From Lentisphaera profundi (GTDB lineage Bacteria; Verrucomicrobiota; Lentisphaeria; Lentisphaerales; Lentisphaeraceae), in the NCBI RefSeq assembly GCF_028728065.1, contig NZ_CP117811.1, positions 2,170,001 through 2,234,000 of the forward strand: a DNA stretch of 64,000 nucleotides, in the 5' to 3' direction. A program made the translations under genes and the position numbers. The stretch's first letter is position 1. Each line of letters starts with the position of its first letter. The notes below the pieces were generated by a model. That model ran no database searches, was not told the DNA's origin, and saw only the letters and a list, made by a program, of their open reading frames with translations. Shown in pieces: positions 56,243-64,000 of the stretch.

Positions 56243-56822
56243 AATGATTCCATAAATCTTCCGCATTAAACCATGTCACAGTCACATAGTAACTCAATAA
56301 AAAAAAGACGAACAAAACAAGACCGACATCAAGCTTTAAAGTCGCCATTCCTGCTAATTTGACTATAGCTACAAAAATAGAAACCAGATAGACTTCTGCC
56401 ATTGACCACGGTAAGAGGTGTTCATAGTAACGAAACAAGCCCTTCAACTTCCTAATTGGTTTCCCAATCTTAGCTGGAATAATCAACATCATAATCATAA
56501 ATAAAAGAACTAAAGGTATAAATACCCCTACCGATGAAGCTATAATTGCTATAACGTAATAACCATCATGAAAAAAGAAGAGCACTGCTTCAAGAAGTGT
56601 AACCGAATGAGACTGACCCATGATAGTCAAAGTCAAGATGGGAAGAAACAACGTGGGTATAAAAAATAAAAATGCTGATATTGCCATCATCAACACCAGA
56701 TCAAAAGATTCACCTGGTCTATAAAAAACAGATTTACAGCGTGGGCATGAATACTGGTGAGTCGCATCAAAACTTTCAATTTCGATAACTAGACCACAAT
56801 CTTTACATGCTGTTTTTTTCAT
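56223..56822 (-). CDS. PqiA/LetA-like membrane protein, first half
   Basis: 199 residues: zinc ribbon CKDCG...YSCPRCKSV (two CxxC) followed by four helices of the PqiA type (LVLMMAISAFLFFIPTLFLP, LAGMATLKLDVGLVLFVFFLL). It starts the letA-letA-letB-like operon. ACGGAAATC precedes the ATG. With the next gene it rebuilds the double-module LetA. Confidence 0.88.
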   Translation of the reverse strand: MKKTACKDCGLVIEIESFDATHQYSCPRCKSVFYRPGESFDLVLMMAISAFLFFIPTLFLPILTLTIMGQSHSVTLLEAVLFFFHDGYYVIAIIASSVGVFIPLVLLFMIMMLIIPAKIGKPIRKLKGLFRYYEHLLPWSMAEVYLVSIFVAIVKLAGMATLKLDVGLVLFVFFLLSYYVTVTWFNAEDLWNHYDELED

Positions 56823-56958
56823 GATTTCCGTCCGGAATAAATACTAAGCAATTAAATTTCAATCAATATATATCTTGATCACTAAGCAACAAGGATTTGC
56901 AGATTAAGGTTAAATGAATAATTCACAAATATTCATCTACCTGCTCACACCCGGAGCA

Positions 56959-58080
56959 TCAACCTATTAAACAAGGCTCCCAATCTTTCCAGACTGCTTC
57001 ATGACCTCGACTCTCAATAATTGAAATAATATCATCCACATTACGCTCATCGGTTATATCAAACTGCTTCAAGGCAGACTCAGGATTACAGTATCCACCA
57101 GGCTCGGTAGAAGATTCTGCGCTCATATGTGTTACACCTAAGCCGATTAATCCATCCCGTAAAAAGGCGGGCTCACGCGTTGAAATATTGATCCCTAAAT
57201 CAGGGAAAGCTAAACGCCAGGCCAAGATCAATTGAACTATATCTTTATCACTTACATCAGCCGCGGGCTTATAGTCCGTCTCGGATTCACACAAGCGTGG
57301 TAAACTAACGGAGTACTGTACACGCCAATATTTTTTCATCATCCAATCTAAGTGAAAGGCACAATTCAAAGAATCTAGGCGCCAATTTGGAGCCAAGCCT
57401 AGCAATACGCCCATACTGATTTTGCGCATTTTTGCTTCAGCTCCACGACTCGGAGCCTCTAAACGATAATCGTAATTTTTTTTCTTACCACGTAAATGAA
57501 CTTGAGCATAAACATCCCTATCATAAGTCTCTTGATAAAGAGTTAATGAATCGACTCCTTCACTTACTAAATCTTCGTATTCTGATTGACGGAAGGGCGC
57601 TGTTTCAATAGCAATAGAAGAGAAATATGGCTTAACAGAACGCACCATTTTGGCGACATACTCAGAGGTCACGATCTTCTGATGTTCTCCAGAAACAAGC
57701 AATAACTGCCTAAAGCCACGCTTATTTAAATATTTGGCTTCCGCCTCCATCTCACTTTCGTCTAAAGTCTTACGACTTATCTTGTTTTCCATAGTAAAGC
57801 CGCAGTATGTACAAGTATTGGTACACTCATTAGACATATACGCAGGCGCATAAAGACGAATAATCTTACCATGACGCTCAAAGGTTAATTGACTAGAGAG
57901 TTGCGCCAATTCTTCAAGATACCCACTTGCAGCAGGAGACATCAGTAATGAGAAAGTTTCTAGGCCTTCTTGTGGATAACCTGAACTAATCAAGTCTTCA
58001 ATACGACTGGTATCTTCACAAGTTAAATTTGATTGTAGAACACTGCTATCGAAAGCATTAAAACTTTCTAAAAAACTCAT
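56959..58080 (-). CDS. thiH: 2-iminoacetate synthase ThiH
   Basis: 373 residues. Radical SAM cluster motif [10 protein letters not shown] (C86, C90, C93); [11 protein letters not shown] and [32 protein letters not shown] are ThiH signatures. It cuts tyrosine to 2-iminoacetate for thiazole synthesis. Coupled to thiG by ATGA overlap. Confidence 0.96.
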   Translation of the reverse strand: MSFLESFNAFDSSVLQSNLTCEDTSRIEDLISSGYPQEGLETFSLLMSPAASGYLEELAQLSSQLTFERHGKIIRLYAPAYMSNECTNTCTYCGFTMENKISRKTLDESEMEAEAKYLNKRGFRQLLLVSGEHQKIVTSEYVAKMVRSVKPYFSSIAIETAPFRQSEYEDLVSEGVDSLTLYQETYDRDVYAQVHLRGKKKNYDYRLEAPSRGAEAKMRKISMGVLLGLAPNWRLDSLNCAFHLDWMMKKYWRVQYSVSLPRLCESETDYKPAADVSDKDIVQLILAWRLAFPDLGINISTREPAFLRDGLIGLGVTHMSAESSTEPGGYCNPESALKQFDITDERNVDDIISIIESRGHEAVWKDWEPCLIG

Positions 58081-58850
58081 TTTAAAAATGAAGTCAAGGG
58101 ACTACTGGCTGAGGCCTGAGTCCCACGTTTCGCCAAACCACATAAATACGCCTGACGACCGGCCTCAACAGCAATAGAAAAAGCACGGGCCATACCTGCA
58201 GGATCTGAGCTCGCTGCTAAAGCTGTATTCACTAAAACGCAATCAGCTCCCATTTCCATCGCTTCACACGCATGAGAAGGCGCACCTAAACCAGCATCTA
58301 CTACGACAGGAATATTGGACTGTTCAATAATAATCTTGATCATTTCTTTGGTTTGTAAGCCTTGATTACAACCTATGGGTGCAGCAAGAGGCATAACTGT
58401 TGCACAACCGACTTCTTCCAAGCGTTTAGCCAAAACTGGATCTGCATTAATGTAAGGCAGTACGGTAAAACCTTCTTTAACCAAAATCTCTGCCGCCTTC
58501 AAAGTCTCTATAGGATCGGGAAGCAGATAACGCGGATCGGGATGAATTTCAAGCTTCACCCACTTCGGCATCCCTGCTGCATGAGCTAACTTAGCCATCA
58601 CCACTGCTTCTTCAGCAGTGGCTGCACCACTTGTATTTGGTAAAATGAGGTACTTCTCAGGGTCAAGAGCATCAATAATATTCTCGCCCTTTTCCCTTTC
58701 AAAGTCTAAGCGTCGTAAGGCCACGGTAACAATTTCAGCTCCACTCGCTTCAATTGCCGACATCATTGCAGCATTATTTTGAAACTTGCCCGTCCCCACA
58801 AAAAAGCGGGAACGGATTTCTCTGCCAGCAATTACAAGCTTATCGGACAT
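58077..58850 (-). CDS. thiG: thiazole synthase ThiG
   Basis: 257 residues. The family's [26 protein letters not shown], and [22 protein letters not shown] are present, and the substrate-binding Lys ([19 protein letters not shown]) is in place. It builds the thiamine thiazole from DXP, 2-iminoacetate and ThiS-thiocarboxylate. The gene begins three bases after the secDF stop, an unusual association. Confidence 0.96.
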   Translation of the reverse strand: MSDKLVIAGREIRSRFFVGTGKFQNNAAMMSAIEASGAEIVTVALRRLDFEREKGENIIDALDPEKYLILPNTSGAATAEEAVVMAKLAHAAGMPKWVKLEIHPDPRYLLPDPIETLKAAEILVKEGFTVLPYINADPVLAKRLEEVGCATVMPLAAPIGCNQGLQTKEMIKIIIEQSNIPVVVDAGLGAPSHACEAMEMGADCVLVNTALAASSDPAGMARAFSIAVEAGRQAYLCGLAKRGTQASASSPLTSFLK

Positions 58851-58853
58851 TGT

Positions 58854-61562
58854 TTACGCTTCTTCCTGAAAAACTGTTTGATCGTTTTGACGCTTAATAT
58901 CACGCTCATCACGCTCTGCAGAGATACGTTCAAGCTGTGTTGCCATACGATTACAAACAATTGGTGCCGCTACATAGATTGAAGAAAAAGTACCGATACC
59001 GATACCAATTGTCAGTACTGTTGCAAACTCTTGTACTCCGCCACCTAAACAAAGAACTATGACGACAAACAAAGTTGTTAAAGAAGTAATGATCGTACGT
59101 CCAAGCATGTCGTTAATTGCCGTATTCACAATCTCAAAAATAGATCTCTTCTTGATATCACCAGACTTCTCTCGGATACGGTCAAAGACGACAATTGTAT
59201 CATTCAGTGAATAACCCATAATAGTCAGAACTGCACCAATAATTGGAAGTGAAATTTGATTCCCAAGAAGGACAAAAATTCCTACTGCAATTAAAGCATC
59301 GTGAGCTAAAGCGGCGATTGCGCCAAACGCAAAGACACTTTCAAATCGAAATGTGATATAGATAAAGATCGCAGCCATTACCCATAACATTGCACCCATA
59401 GCTTTGCTTTTAAACTGAGCTCCTACAAGGCCGCCAATACTTTCGCCACCAGTATTAACAAAAGTGGCACCTGTCTCTGAACCAAGCTTCGTGAGTAAGG
59501 CATCTACTTTTTTAGCAAATCCATCAGAATCCTCTCCTGGAAGGTCTTTAAATACAACTTCCAAACTCTTGCCCTCTGTTCCGACGGCTGTCTTAAATGC
59601 CAAACGAGGACTCTTAACCTTCAGCTCTGAACTAAGAGCATTTGCAATGACTTCTTGAGTAGGAGGCTCACCAGTTACGCTATAAGAAAGCGCTGTACCA
59701 CCAGTAAAGTCTACACTTAATGCATCTGATCCTTTACTAACTAAAGTCACAATAGAGATCACACATAAAGTTCCTGAGATAAGGTAAGCTTTCTTACGGT
59801 TCTTCCAGAAATTGATATTCCACTTCTTCGCTTCACCTAGGCCCGAAATCATTTTCTTGTCGCCGCGAGCACCGTTATTCATCCAATCAAAGAAAATACG
59901 CGATACAAAAAGCGCCGTGAACATCGTTGTGATGATACCGATTGAGAGTGTAATTGCGAAACCTTGAATGGGTCCAGTACCAAAATTATAAAGAATCAAG
60001 GCTGAGATAAATGTTGTTATATTAGCATCAAAGATGGCTGTAAATGCGCGAGCGAAACCTTCGCGAGTGGCATTATCTGCGATTCGTCCTGTGGCTAACT
60101 CTTCTCGAATACGTTCAAAAATAAGTACATTTGAGTCAACTGCCATACCTAAGGTTAAAGCAATACCCGCAATACCTGGCAACGTGAATGTCGCACCATA
60201 AATCATCATCGATGTCGCAAGCAATACTAAGTTGATTACAAGACCTGCAGCTGCAAATAAACCCGGGAGTCTGTACCACCAGATCATAAAGAGCATCACG
60301 CCCATCACACCGATAATCGTCATTAAAACGCCACTTTTTATTGAGGAGGCACCGAGTGTCGCATCTGTGCGGGACTCACCATCAATATTGATCTTAACCG
60401 GCAATGAACCCGACTGAAGTACTAGAGCTAAGCCTGCGGCTTCTTCAATACTTTCCATTCCGTCAATCTGAGCAGAACCGCCGTTAATTACAGTATTAAT
60501 TCTTGGTGCACTATAGCAAACACCATCTAAAACAATAGCTAAGCGTTTACCCACAAATTGTTCAGTAACTCTACCGAATTCAGCGGCACCTGCTTGATTA
60601 AAAGTTTTACTTACGATCCAGCTACCATTTTGATCTTGGCCATAAGATGTTTTTACAATATCTTTACCAGTCATTTCTGATTCTGTTTTCAAAAGATAAA
60701 CTTCAGGAGGTCGACCTGACTCATCTTCTTTACCATAGACCATTTCATAGCCGATGTCTTCTGCAAGTTTAGGTCCATTAGGACGAGCCTCATGAAGCGC
60801 GCGGAATTGAAGTTCCGCCTGACGTGTAATTAAAGATGCTATTGCATTTCTTTCTTCATCATTAACAACTGGCACACGGACAAGTACTGTATTGTCTGAA
60901 AAAGGACGAATCTCTGCTTCAGCAACACCCTTACTATCAATACGACGTTTCAGAACTTCAACAATTTTATCACGAACTTCGATTGCAGTACCGTCTGCCT
61001 CTTCCAATTCAGCAGGATCAAAAGCTACGATGAATTCTACCCCACCTTTAAGGTCAATACCTAATTTCAAACGTCCAGTCACTTCACCTTGGAGACGACT
61101 AACAACTTTACTATTAGAAAAACGCGGCATGCCGAAAAACTTAAATAACTGCAAGCTCTCTTTACGTGCATTGTACATCAAAGATTCCGAAGGGTTCATT
61201 GGAACAGGGGAATCTATTTGTTTTTTCTTACCTGCGTTGAAATCAGCTTCAGCTTGATCTACAATTTTGTTAAAAGTTTCGGCTTCTTCAGTAGAGATGT
61301 ATTTATCTCTAACCTTCCTGAGTGCTCTAAGGTCTCGAGCCTTGTCACCGGTATTATCTTCATTGGCAGCAACAATCAACTCCGCCAGCTGCTTATCGAG
61401 TTTCCCTGCTTCGACATCATTGACTTTAGTTTGCAAAGCCTTGGCAGACTCTTTGCGTACATGCTCAAACAAATCTTGATTTTTTAAGGGAGTCGATTCC
61501 ATCAACCATAATACAAGAACGATAAGAACCGCAAATAAACGGTATTTTACTGATTTAGACAT
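58854..61562 (-). CDS. secDF: protein translocase subunit SecDF (fused)
   Basis: 902 residues. The SecD half (about 1-560) has the leader helix LFAVLIVLVLWL, the LKLGIDLKGGVEFIVAFDP motif, a P1 domain and six helices with GMAVDSNVLIFERIREEL. The SecF half follows with SVDFTGGTALSYSV, the IGYSLNDTIVVFDRIRE-type motif and six helices. One polypeptide holds both, as in many Bacteroidetes and PVC bacteria. It uses proton motive force to help Sec export. yajC is upstream by 12 bases. Confidence 0.96.
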   Translation of the reverse strand: MSKSVKYRLFAVLIVLVLWLMESTPLKNQDLFEHVRKESAKALQTKVNDVEAGKLDKQLAELIVAANEDNTGDKARDLRALRKVRDKYISTEEAETFNKIVDQAEADFNAGKKKQIDSPVPMNPSESLMYNARKESLQLFKFFGMPRFSNSKVVSRLQGEVTGRLKLGIDLKGGVEFIVAFDPAELEEADGTAIEVRDKIVEVLKRRIDSKGVAEAEIRPFSDNTVLVRVPVVNDEERNAIASLITRQAELQFRALHEARPNGPKLAEDIGYEMVYGKEDESGRPPEVYLLKTESEMTGKDIVKTSYGQDQNGSWIVSKTFNQAGAAEFGRVTEQFVGKRLAIVLDGVCYSAPRINTVINGGSAQIDGMESIEEAAGLALVLQSGSLPVKINIDGESRTDATLGASSIKSGVLMTIIGVMGVMLFMIWWYRLPGLFAAAGLVINLVLLATSMMIYGATFTLPGIAGIALTLGMAVDSNVLIFERIREELATGRIADNATREGFARAFTAIFDANITTFISALILYNFGTGPIQGFAITLSIGIITTMFTALFVSRIFFDWMNNGARGDKKMISGLGEAKKWNINFWKNRKKAYLISGTLCVISIVTLVSKGSDALSVDFTGGTALSYSVTGEPPTQEVIANALSSELKVKSPRLAFKTAVGTEGKSLEVVFKDLPGEDSDGFAKKVDALLTKLGSETGATFVNTGGESIGGLVGAQFKSKAMGAMLWVMAAIFIYITFRFESVFAFGAIAALAHDALIAVGIFVLLGNQISLPIIGAVLTIMGYSLNDTIVVFDRIREKSGDIKKRSIFEIVNTAINDMLGRTIITSLTTLFVVIVLCLGGGVQEFATVLTIGIGIGTFSSIYVAAPIVCNRMATQLERISAERDERDIKRQNDQTVFQEEA

Positions 61563-61574
61563 TTTATTCCTCGA

Positions 61575-61892
61575 TTACTTCTTTTCGCTATCGTTAACTA
61601 CTGAACGAACCGCATTTTGGTCGACTTTCACGACTGTTTTTTCAGCGATTTCAATTTGTAAGATACCATCTTCAATGGCTTTTACTGATCCATAAATACC
61701 ACCTTCCAAAATCACTTGATCATCTGTGACGAGTGATGCGACACGCTGCTTATGAGCCTGTACTTTCTTCTTCTGTGGTCGTAAAATTATCACGTAAAAA
61801 ATGGCATAAAAAACAACAAAAATTGCGATGGTTTTCACCATCTCTGCGGGGTTACTCTGTTTTTGTGCCTGGGCAAGTAAATCGTAGTTCAT
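61575..61892 (-). CDS. yajC: preprotein translocase subunit YajC
   Basis: 105 residues: one helix (TIAIFVVFYAIFYVIILRPQ) followed by QKKKVQAHKQRVASLVTDDQ and the small beta domain (VILEGGIYGSVKAIEDGIL). Typical YajC, found next to secDF. Inner membrane. Confidence 0.95.
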   Translation of the reverse strand: MNYDLLAQAQKQSNPAEMVKTIAIFVVFYAIFYVIILRPQKKKVQAHKQRVASLVTDDQVILEGGIYGSVKAIEDGILQIEIAEKTVVKVDQNAVRSVVNDSEKK

Positions 61893-62060
61893 TAACTAAA
61901 TATCCTATATTCTCTAGATTAAATTTTATTTCAAACCTTCAAGTGTAGGCCCACTTGCAGAATTCTCCAGTCATCCAAGGTCTTCGTCCGAGTAAATATC
62001 GGTTTTTAATACATGATTTATTAATAAAATCACTAAATCACATCCCACCTGTAGAATAGA

Positions 62061-62528
62061 TCAATGGTTTTTTTCTAGATGCTTCAAATGAAGCCTCGCT
62101 TTAACAGAGCCTAGGTCGGCGGCATTTTCCAACCATTTCTTAGTCAATGCTAAGTTGGGTCCTGCCCCATAATATCCATACTTATGAATCTGTGCCATTT
62201 GAATGCACGCATCCTCATCACCTAACTCCGCTTGTGCCCGTATTCGTTCATATTCTTGACGACTCATTTTCCTGGTAACTAAGGCGTAATTAGTGACTTT
62301 ATCATCTTTATAAAATTGACCACTCTCTTGGGAGCTCCGCATACTCTTTAAATATTCTTTACGTTGAGCTTCATTCTCATCTTCAAAAAGCTCAGCGTTA
62401 TTTTCTTTAAATTCCTCCTCTGCCGTTTTTTCATTTACAGTGGACTCCTCGACAGCGGGCTCTTCTTCCGCAAGCCACGAACATGAACTAAAAAACAACA
62501 CTAAAACGAGCAATATACCAAACTTCAT
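62061..62528 (-). CDS. lipoprotein with Sel1-like repeats
   Basis: 155 residues. Lipobox LFFSSCSW, then an acidic low-complexity stretch (EEEPAVEESTVNEKTAEEEF), then two Sel1-like units (AELGDEDACIQMAQIHKYGY and KKWLENAADLGSVKARLHL). Outer or inner membrane anchored, facing the periplasm. No specific function known. Confidence 0.78.
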   Translation of the reverse strand: MKFGILLVLVLFFSSCSWLAEEEPAVEESTVNEKTAEEEFKENNAELFEDENEAQRKEYLKSMRSSQESGQFYKDDKVTNYALVTRKMSRQEYERIRAQAELGDEDACIQMAQIHKYGYYGAGPNLALTKKWLENAADLGSVKARLHLKHLEKNH

Positions 62529-62690
62529 AACATTCTATATCCACATATTTTTTTGCTTTATGAAAAACTTTGAACTTATTTATTAATATCACCTTCGCAT
62601 TTAGCAAGTTTTAAGATGATTTTTTTTTATTCAACTGGAATTCTCCTCTCTCAATTACTAGCTTAAATTAAGGTAATCAAGGACTCCCTC

Positions 62691-62963
62691 ATGGCTAAAG
62701 CTTCTATCGACCCCTCACAAGTACGTGCATTCGCATCAGAATTGAAAAACTTTAATCAAGAACTACAGAACCGCATGCTCTCCCTAAGAGGCCGCTACAA
62801 GGCCTTAGGGGAAACTTGGCAAGATCAAGAGCAAGTGCGCTTTGCTGAAGAGTTTGAACGCGCAATGAAAAGTCTTAAAAAATTCGTTGAATGTTCTAAT
62901 GACCAAGCCCCTTTGCTTATAAGAAAAGCCGATAAAATTGATGAATACTTAAAACAAAGATAA
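62691..62963 (+). CDS. WXG100-like small helical protein (WQD variant)
   Basis: 90 residues forming a predicted helical hairpin: helix 1 SQVRAFASELKNFNQELQNR, turn LGETWQDQEQVRF with W at about 44, helix 2 FAEEFERAMKSLKKFVECS. The length and central tryptophan turn match the WXG100/ESAT-6 fold; the glycine of WxG is replaced by D. No signal peptide. AAGGA lies seven bases before the ATG. First of four coupled genes; in PVC bacteria such genes sit with FtsK/EssC-like ATPases, outside this window. Confidence 0.75.
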   Translation: MAKASIDPSQVRAFASELKNFNQELQNRMLSLRGRYKALGETWQDQEQVRFAEEFERAMKSLKKFVECSNDQAPLLIRKADKIDEYLKQR

Positions 62964-62965
62964 CT

Positions 62966-63433
62966 ATGTCGAACAAAGCAAACATTAATTCTTTTGATGC
63001 TTTAGAACAATTTGCAGGGCACTTAAAAAAATCTCGTGAGCAAATCACTCAAGCCGCAAGTGAGATCCGCAACGAAATATTCCGTCGCCAAAAAACCATT
63101 CAAGAAACGCTCCCTCAACAAATTAACAAGCAAATCTTGCACTGCCAAGAACTCATTAAAAGCACCAAACAAAACTCAGGTTTCCGCCCATCGGCAGAAG
63201 CCAAGGAAATATTACAACGTGCCAAAGATAAACTCATTGAGCTCGACAAGAAAAAAGCTATCCTACAAAAGTGGCAGCAAAAGTTGCCCGCACTACTCGA
63301 ACCTCACCATGTACAGATCATTAAATTCCGCTCATACACAGACCTTGAAATCCAACGCGCAAGTGAATCACTCTTGCAAAAGCTAAAAACTCTCGATGAG
63401 TACACTCAAATAAAGGCTAAAAAAGAGCTATGA
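62966..63433 (+). CDS. coiled-coil protein of the WXG100-like operon
   Basis: 155 residues, almost wholly helical and charged. The start SNKANINSFDALEQFAGHLK resembles the N-terminus of a PVC family of coiled-coil partners (ANVTSIDALEAFRAAL). No membrane segment. It follows the WXG100-like gene with two bases between, and overlaps the next start by ATGA. Probably a structural or chaperone partner; not identified by function. Confidence 0.7.
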   Translation: MSNKANINSFDALEQFAGHLKKSREQITQAASEIRNEIFRRQKTIQETLPQQINKQILHCQELIKSTKQNSGFRPSAEAKEILQRAKDKLIELDKKKAILQKWQQKLPALLEPHHVQIIKFRSYTDLEIQRASESLLQKLKTLDEYTQIKAKKEL

Positions 63434-63645
63434 ATTTCCTTACACACCGACAACATCTCCTCGAATTGAGCCAAATCAATCAACAAAAATGGCTCAAACT
63501 AAAAAACCATTGGAAGGATGACAAAGCCTTAGAATTTGATCGTATCTACCTCAAAAACTTTCGACGCCATTTAAACTTAACACTTGATAGCCTTGATGAA
63601 CTAGAACAAATCTTCCGACACTTCAAAGAGGAGTTCGAACAATGA
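63430..63645 (+). CDS. small helical protein of the WXG100-like operon, 71 aa
   Basis: 71 residues with two helices around W20 and W28 (QQKWLKLKNHWKDDKALEFD) and LNLTLDSLDELEQIFRHFKE. The WxxxxxxWxDxxxxEF pattern echoes the WXG100-like turn (HWKDDKALEF compare TWQDQEQVRF), so it may be a second, shorter partner of the same fold. Coupled on both sides by ATGA overlaps. Confidence 0.65.
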   Translation: MNFLTHRQHLLELSQINQQKWLKLKNHWKDDKALEFDRIYLKNFRRHLNLTLDSLDELEQIFRHFKEEFEQ

Positions 63646-64000
63646 TTTTTCCTCTAACTCCAGAGAAACTAAAGAAACAATTAGCTGAGCTTAATCACAG
63701 TCAAAATGAAGCTCTAATTAGAATTGAAAAGCTCAAAGATCAACAAGCGCATGACTTAGAGAACAAGCACCGCATTTTCAATACCAAAAATAATTCCATC
63801 TCTAATGACTCTGTGCAACAAAAACAAGCAATTGAAGAGCTGTTTAGAGATCAAGTTTTAACAATAAAAAGAAAACAGCAAGACGAAGTTCAAAAAATTC
63901 AAAATGCTCTGCGTCAAGAAGAAATGCTCATTCAAAATAAATACAACGCCATCGGAGATATTGATCGTCGTGCAATGGCAGATTCTTGTCGAGAGCACCG
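63642..64000 (+). CDS. coiled-coil protein, 5' part only (runs off window)
   Basis: The ATG overlaps the previous stop (ATGA), and 119 codons are open to the window edge. The visible part is a charged helix (KLKKQLAELNHSQNEALIRI, IEELFRDQVLTIKRKQQDEV), with no membrane segment yet. By analogy with PVC loci it could be the N-terminal coiled coil of an FtsK/SpoIIIE-type ATPase, but nothing visible proves that. Confidence 0.6.
   Translation, partial: MIFPLTPEKLKKQLAELNHSQNEALIRIEKLKDQQAHDLENKHRIFNTKNNSISNDSVQQKQAIEELFRDQVLTIKRKQQDEVQKIQNALRQEEMLIQNKYNAIGDIDRRAMADSCREH

Overview
The window looks like a chromosomal piece of a PVC-superphylum bacterium, most likely a Lentisphaera-like member of the Lentisphaerota. 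The reasons are the planctomycete-type pair of a PSCyt1/DUF1549/DUF1553 protein and a DUF1501 protein, the many secreted LamG-like and coiled-coil proteins, the AT-rich coding style and the WXG100-like operon. There is no 16S gene, so this is an inference. Gene density is high, with three accessory patches.

Layout. 1-3.5 kb: a partial FAD amine oxidase facing away from small unknown genes and a GH18-like protein that has lost its catalytic motif. 3.6-9.8 kb: an AraC regulator divergent from a sugar operon (galE, sodium:solute symporter, NahK-like kinase, nucleotidyltransferase) that probably imports and activates an N-acetylhexosamine or galactose-type sugar. 9.8-15.4 kb: a degraded repeat-rich patch with a split terminator, mosaic palindromes, an IS4-family element inside an alcohol dehydrogenase gene, tRNA-Gly, and relics of DUF1501 and galM genes. 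15.4-19.2 kb: the DUF1501 and PSCyt1 pair. 19.4-23.4 kb: an array of small same-strand genes, mostly membrane proteins, two or three of them broken.

23.4-62.5 kb is mainly housekeeping and ordered in compact operons: PP2C phosphatase, obgE, rpmA; a dCTPase-like enzyme, thiS, leuC, leuD; a hybrid histidine kinase convergent with a radical SAM protein; the retropepsin / UUP1 / glutamate-ligase-like trio; rlmD-era-folB-folK; a TPR protein, a frameshifted methyltransferase and yraN; a dicarboxylate symporter fused to a solute-binding domain; thiC; rseP and a lone ABC ATPase; rpe; a LetA/LetB-type lipid transport operon with LetA split in two; and yajC-secDF-thiG-thiH. Thiamine genes are thus spread over three loci (thiS, thiC, thiGH), with no TPP riboswitch that I could recognise.

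The right edge (62.7-64 kb) starts a tightly coupled operon: a WXG100-like protein, a coiled-coil protein, a second tiny helical protein and a coiled-coil protein that runs off the window. This is the best candidate for an under-described system, possibly a type VII-like secretion locus in a diderm. The deciding genes would lie beyond the window.
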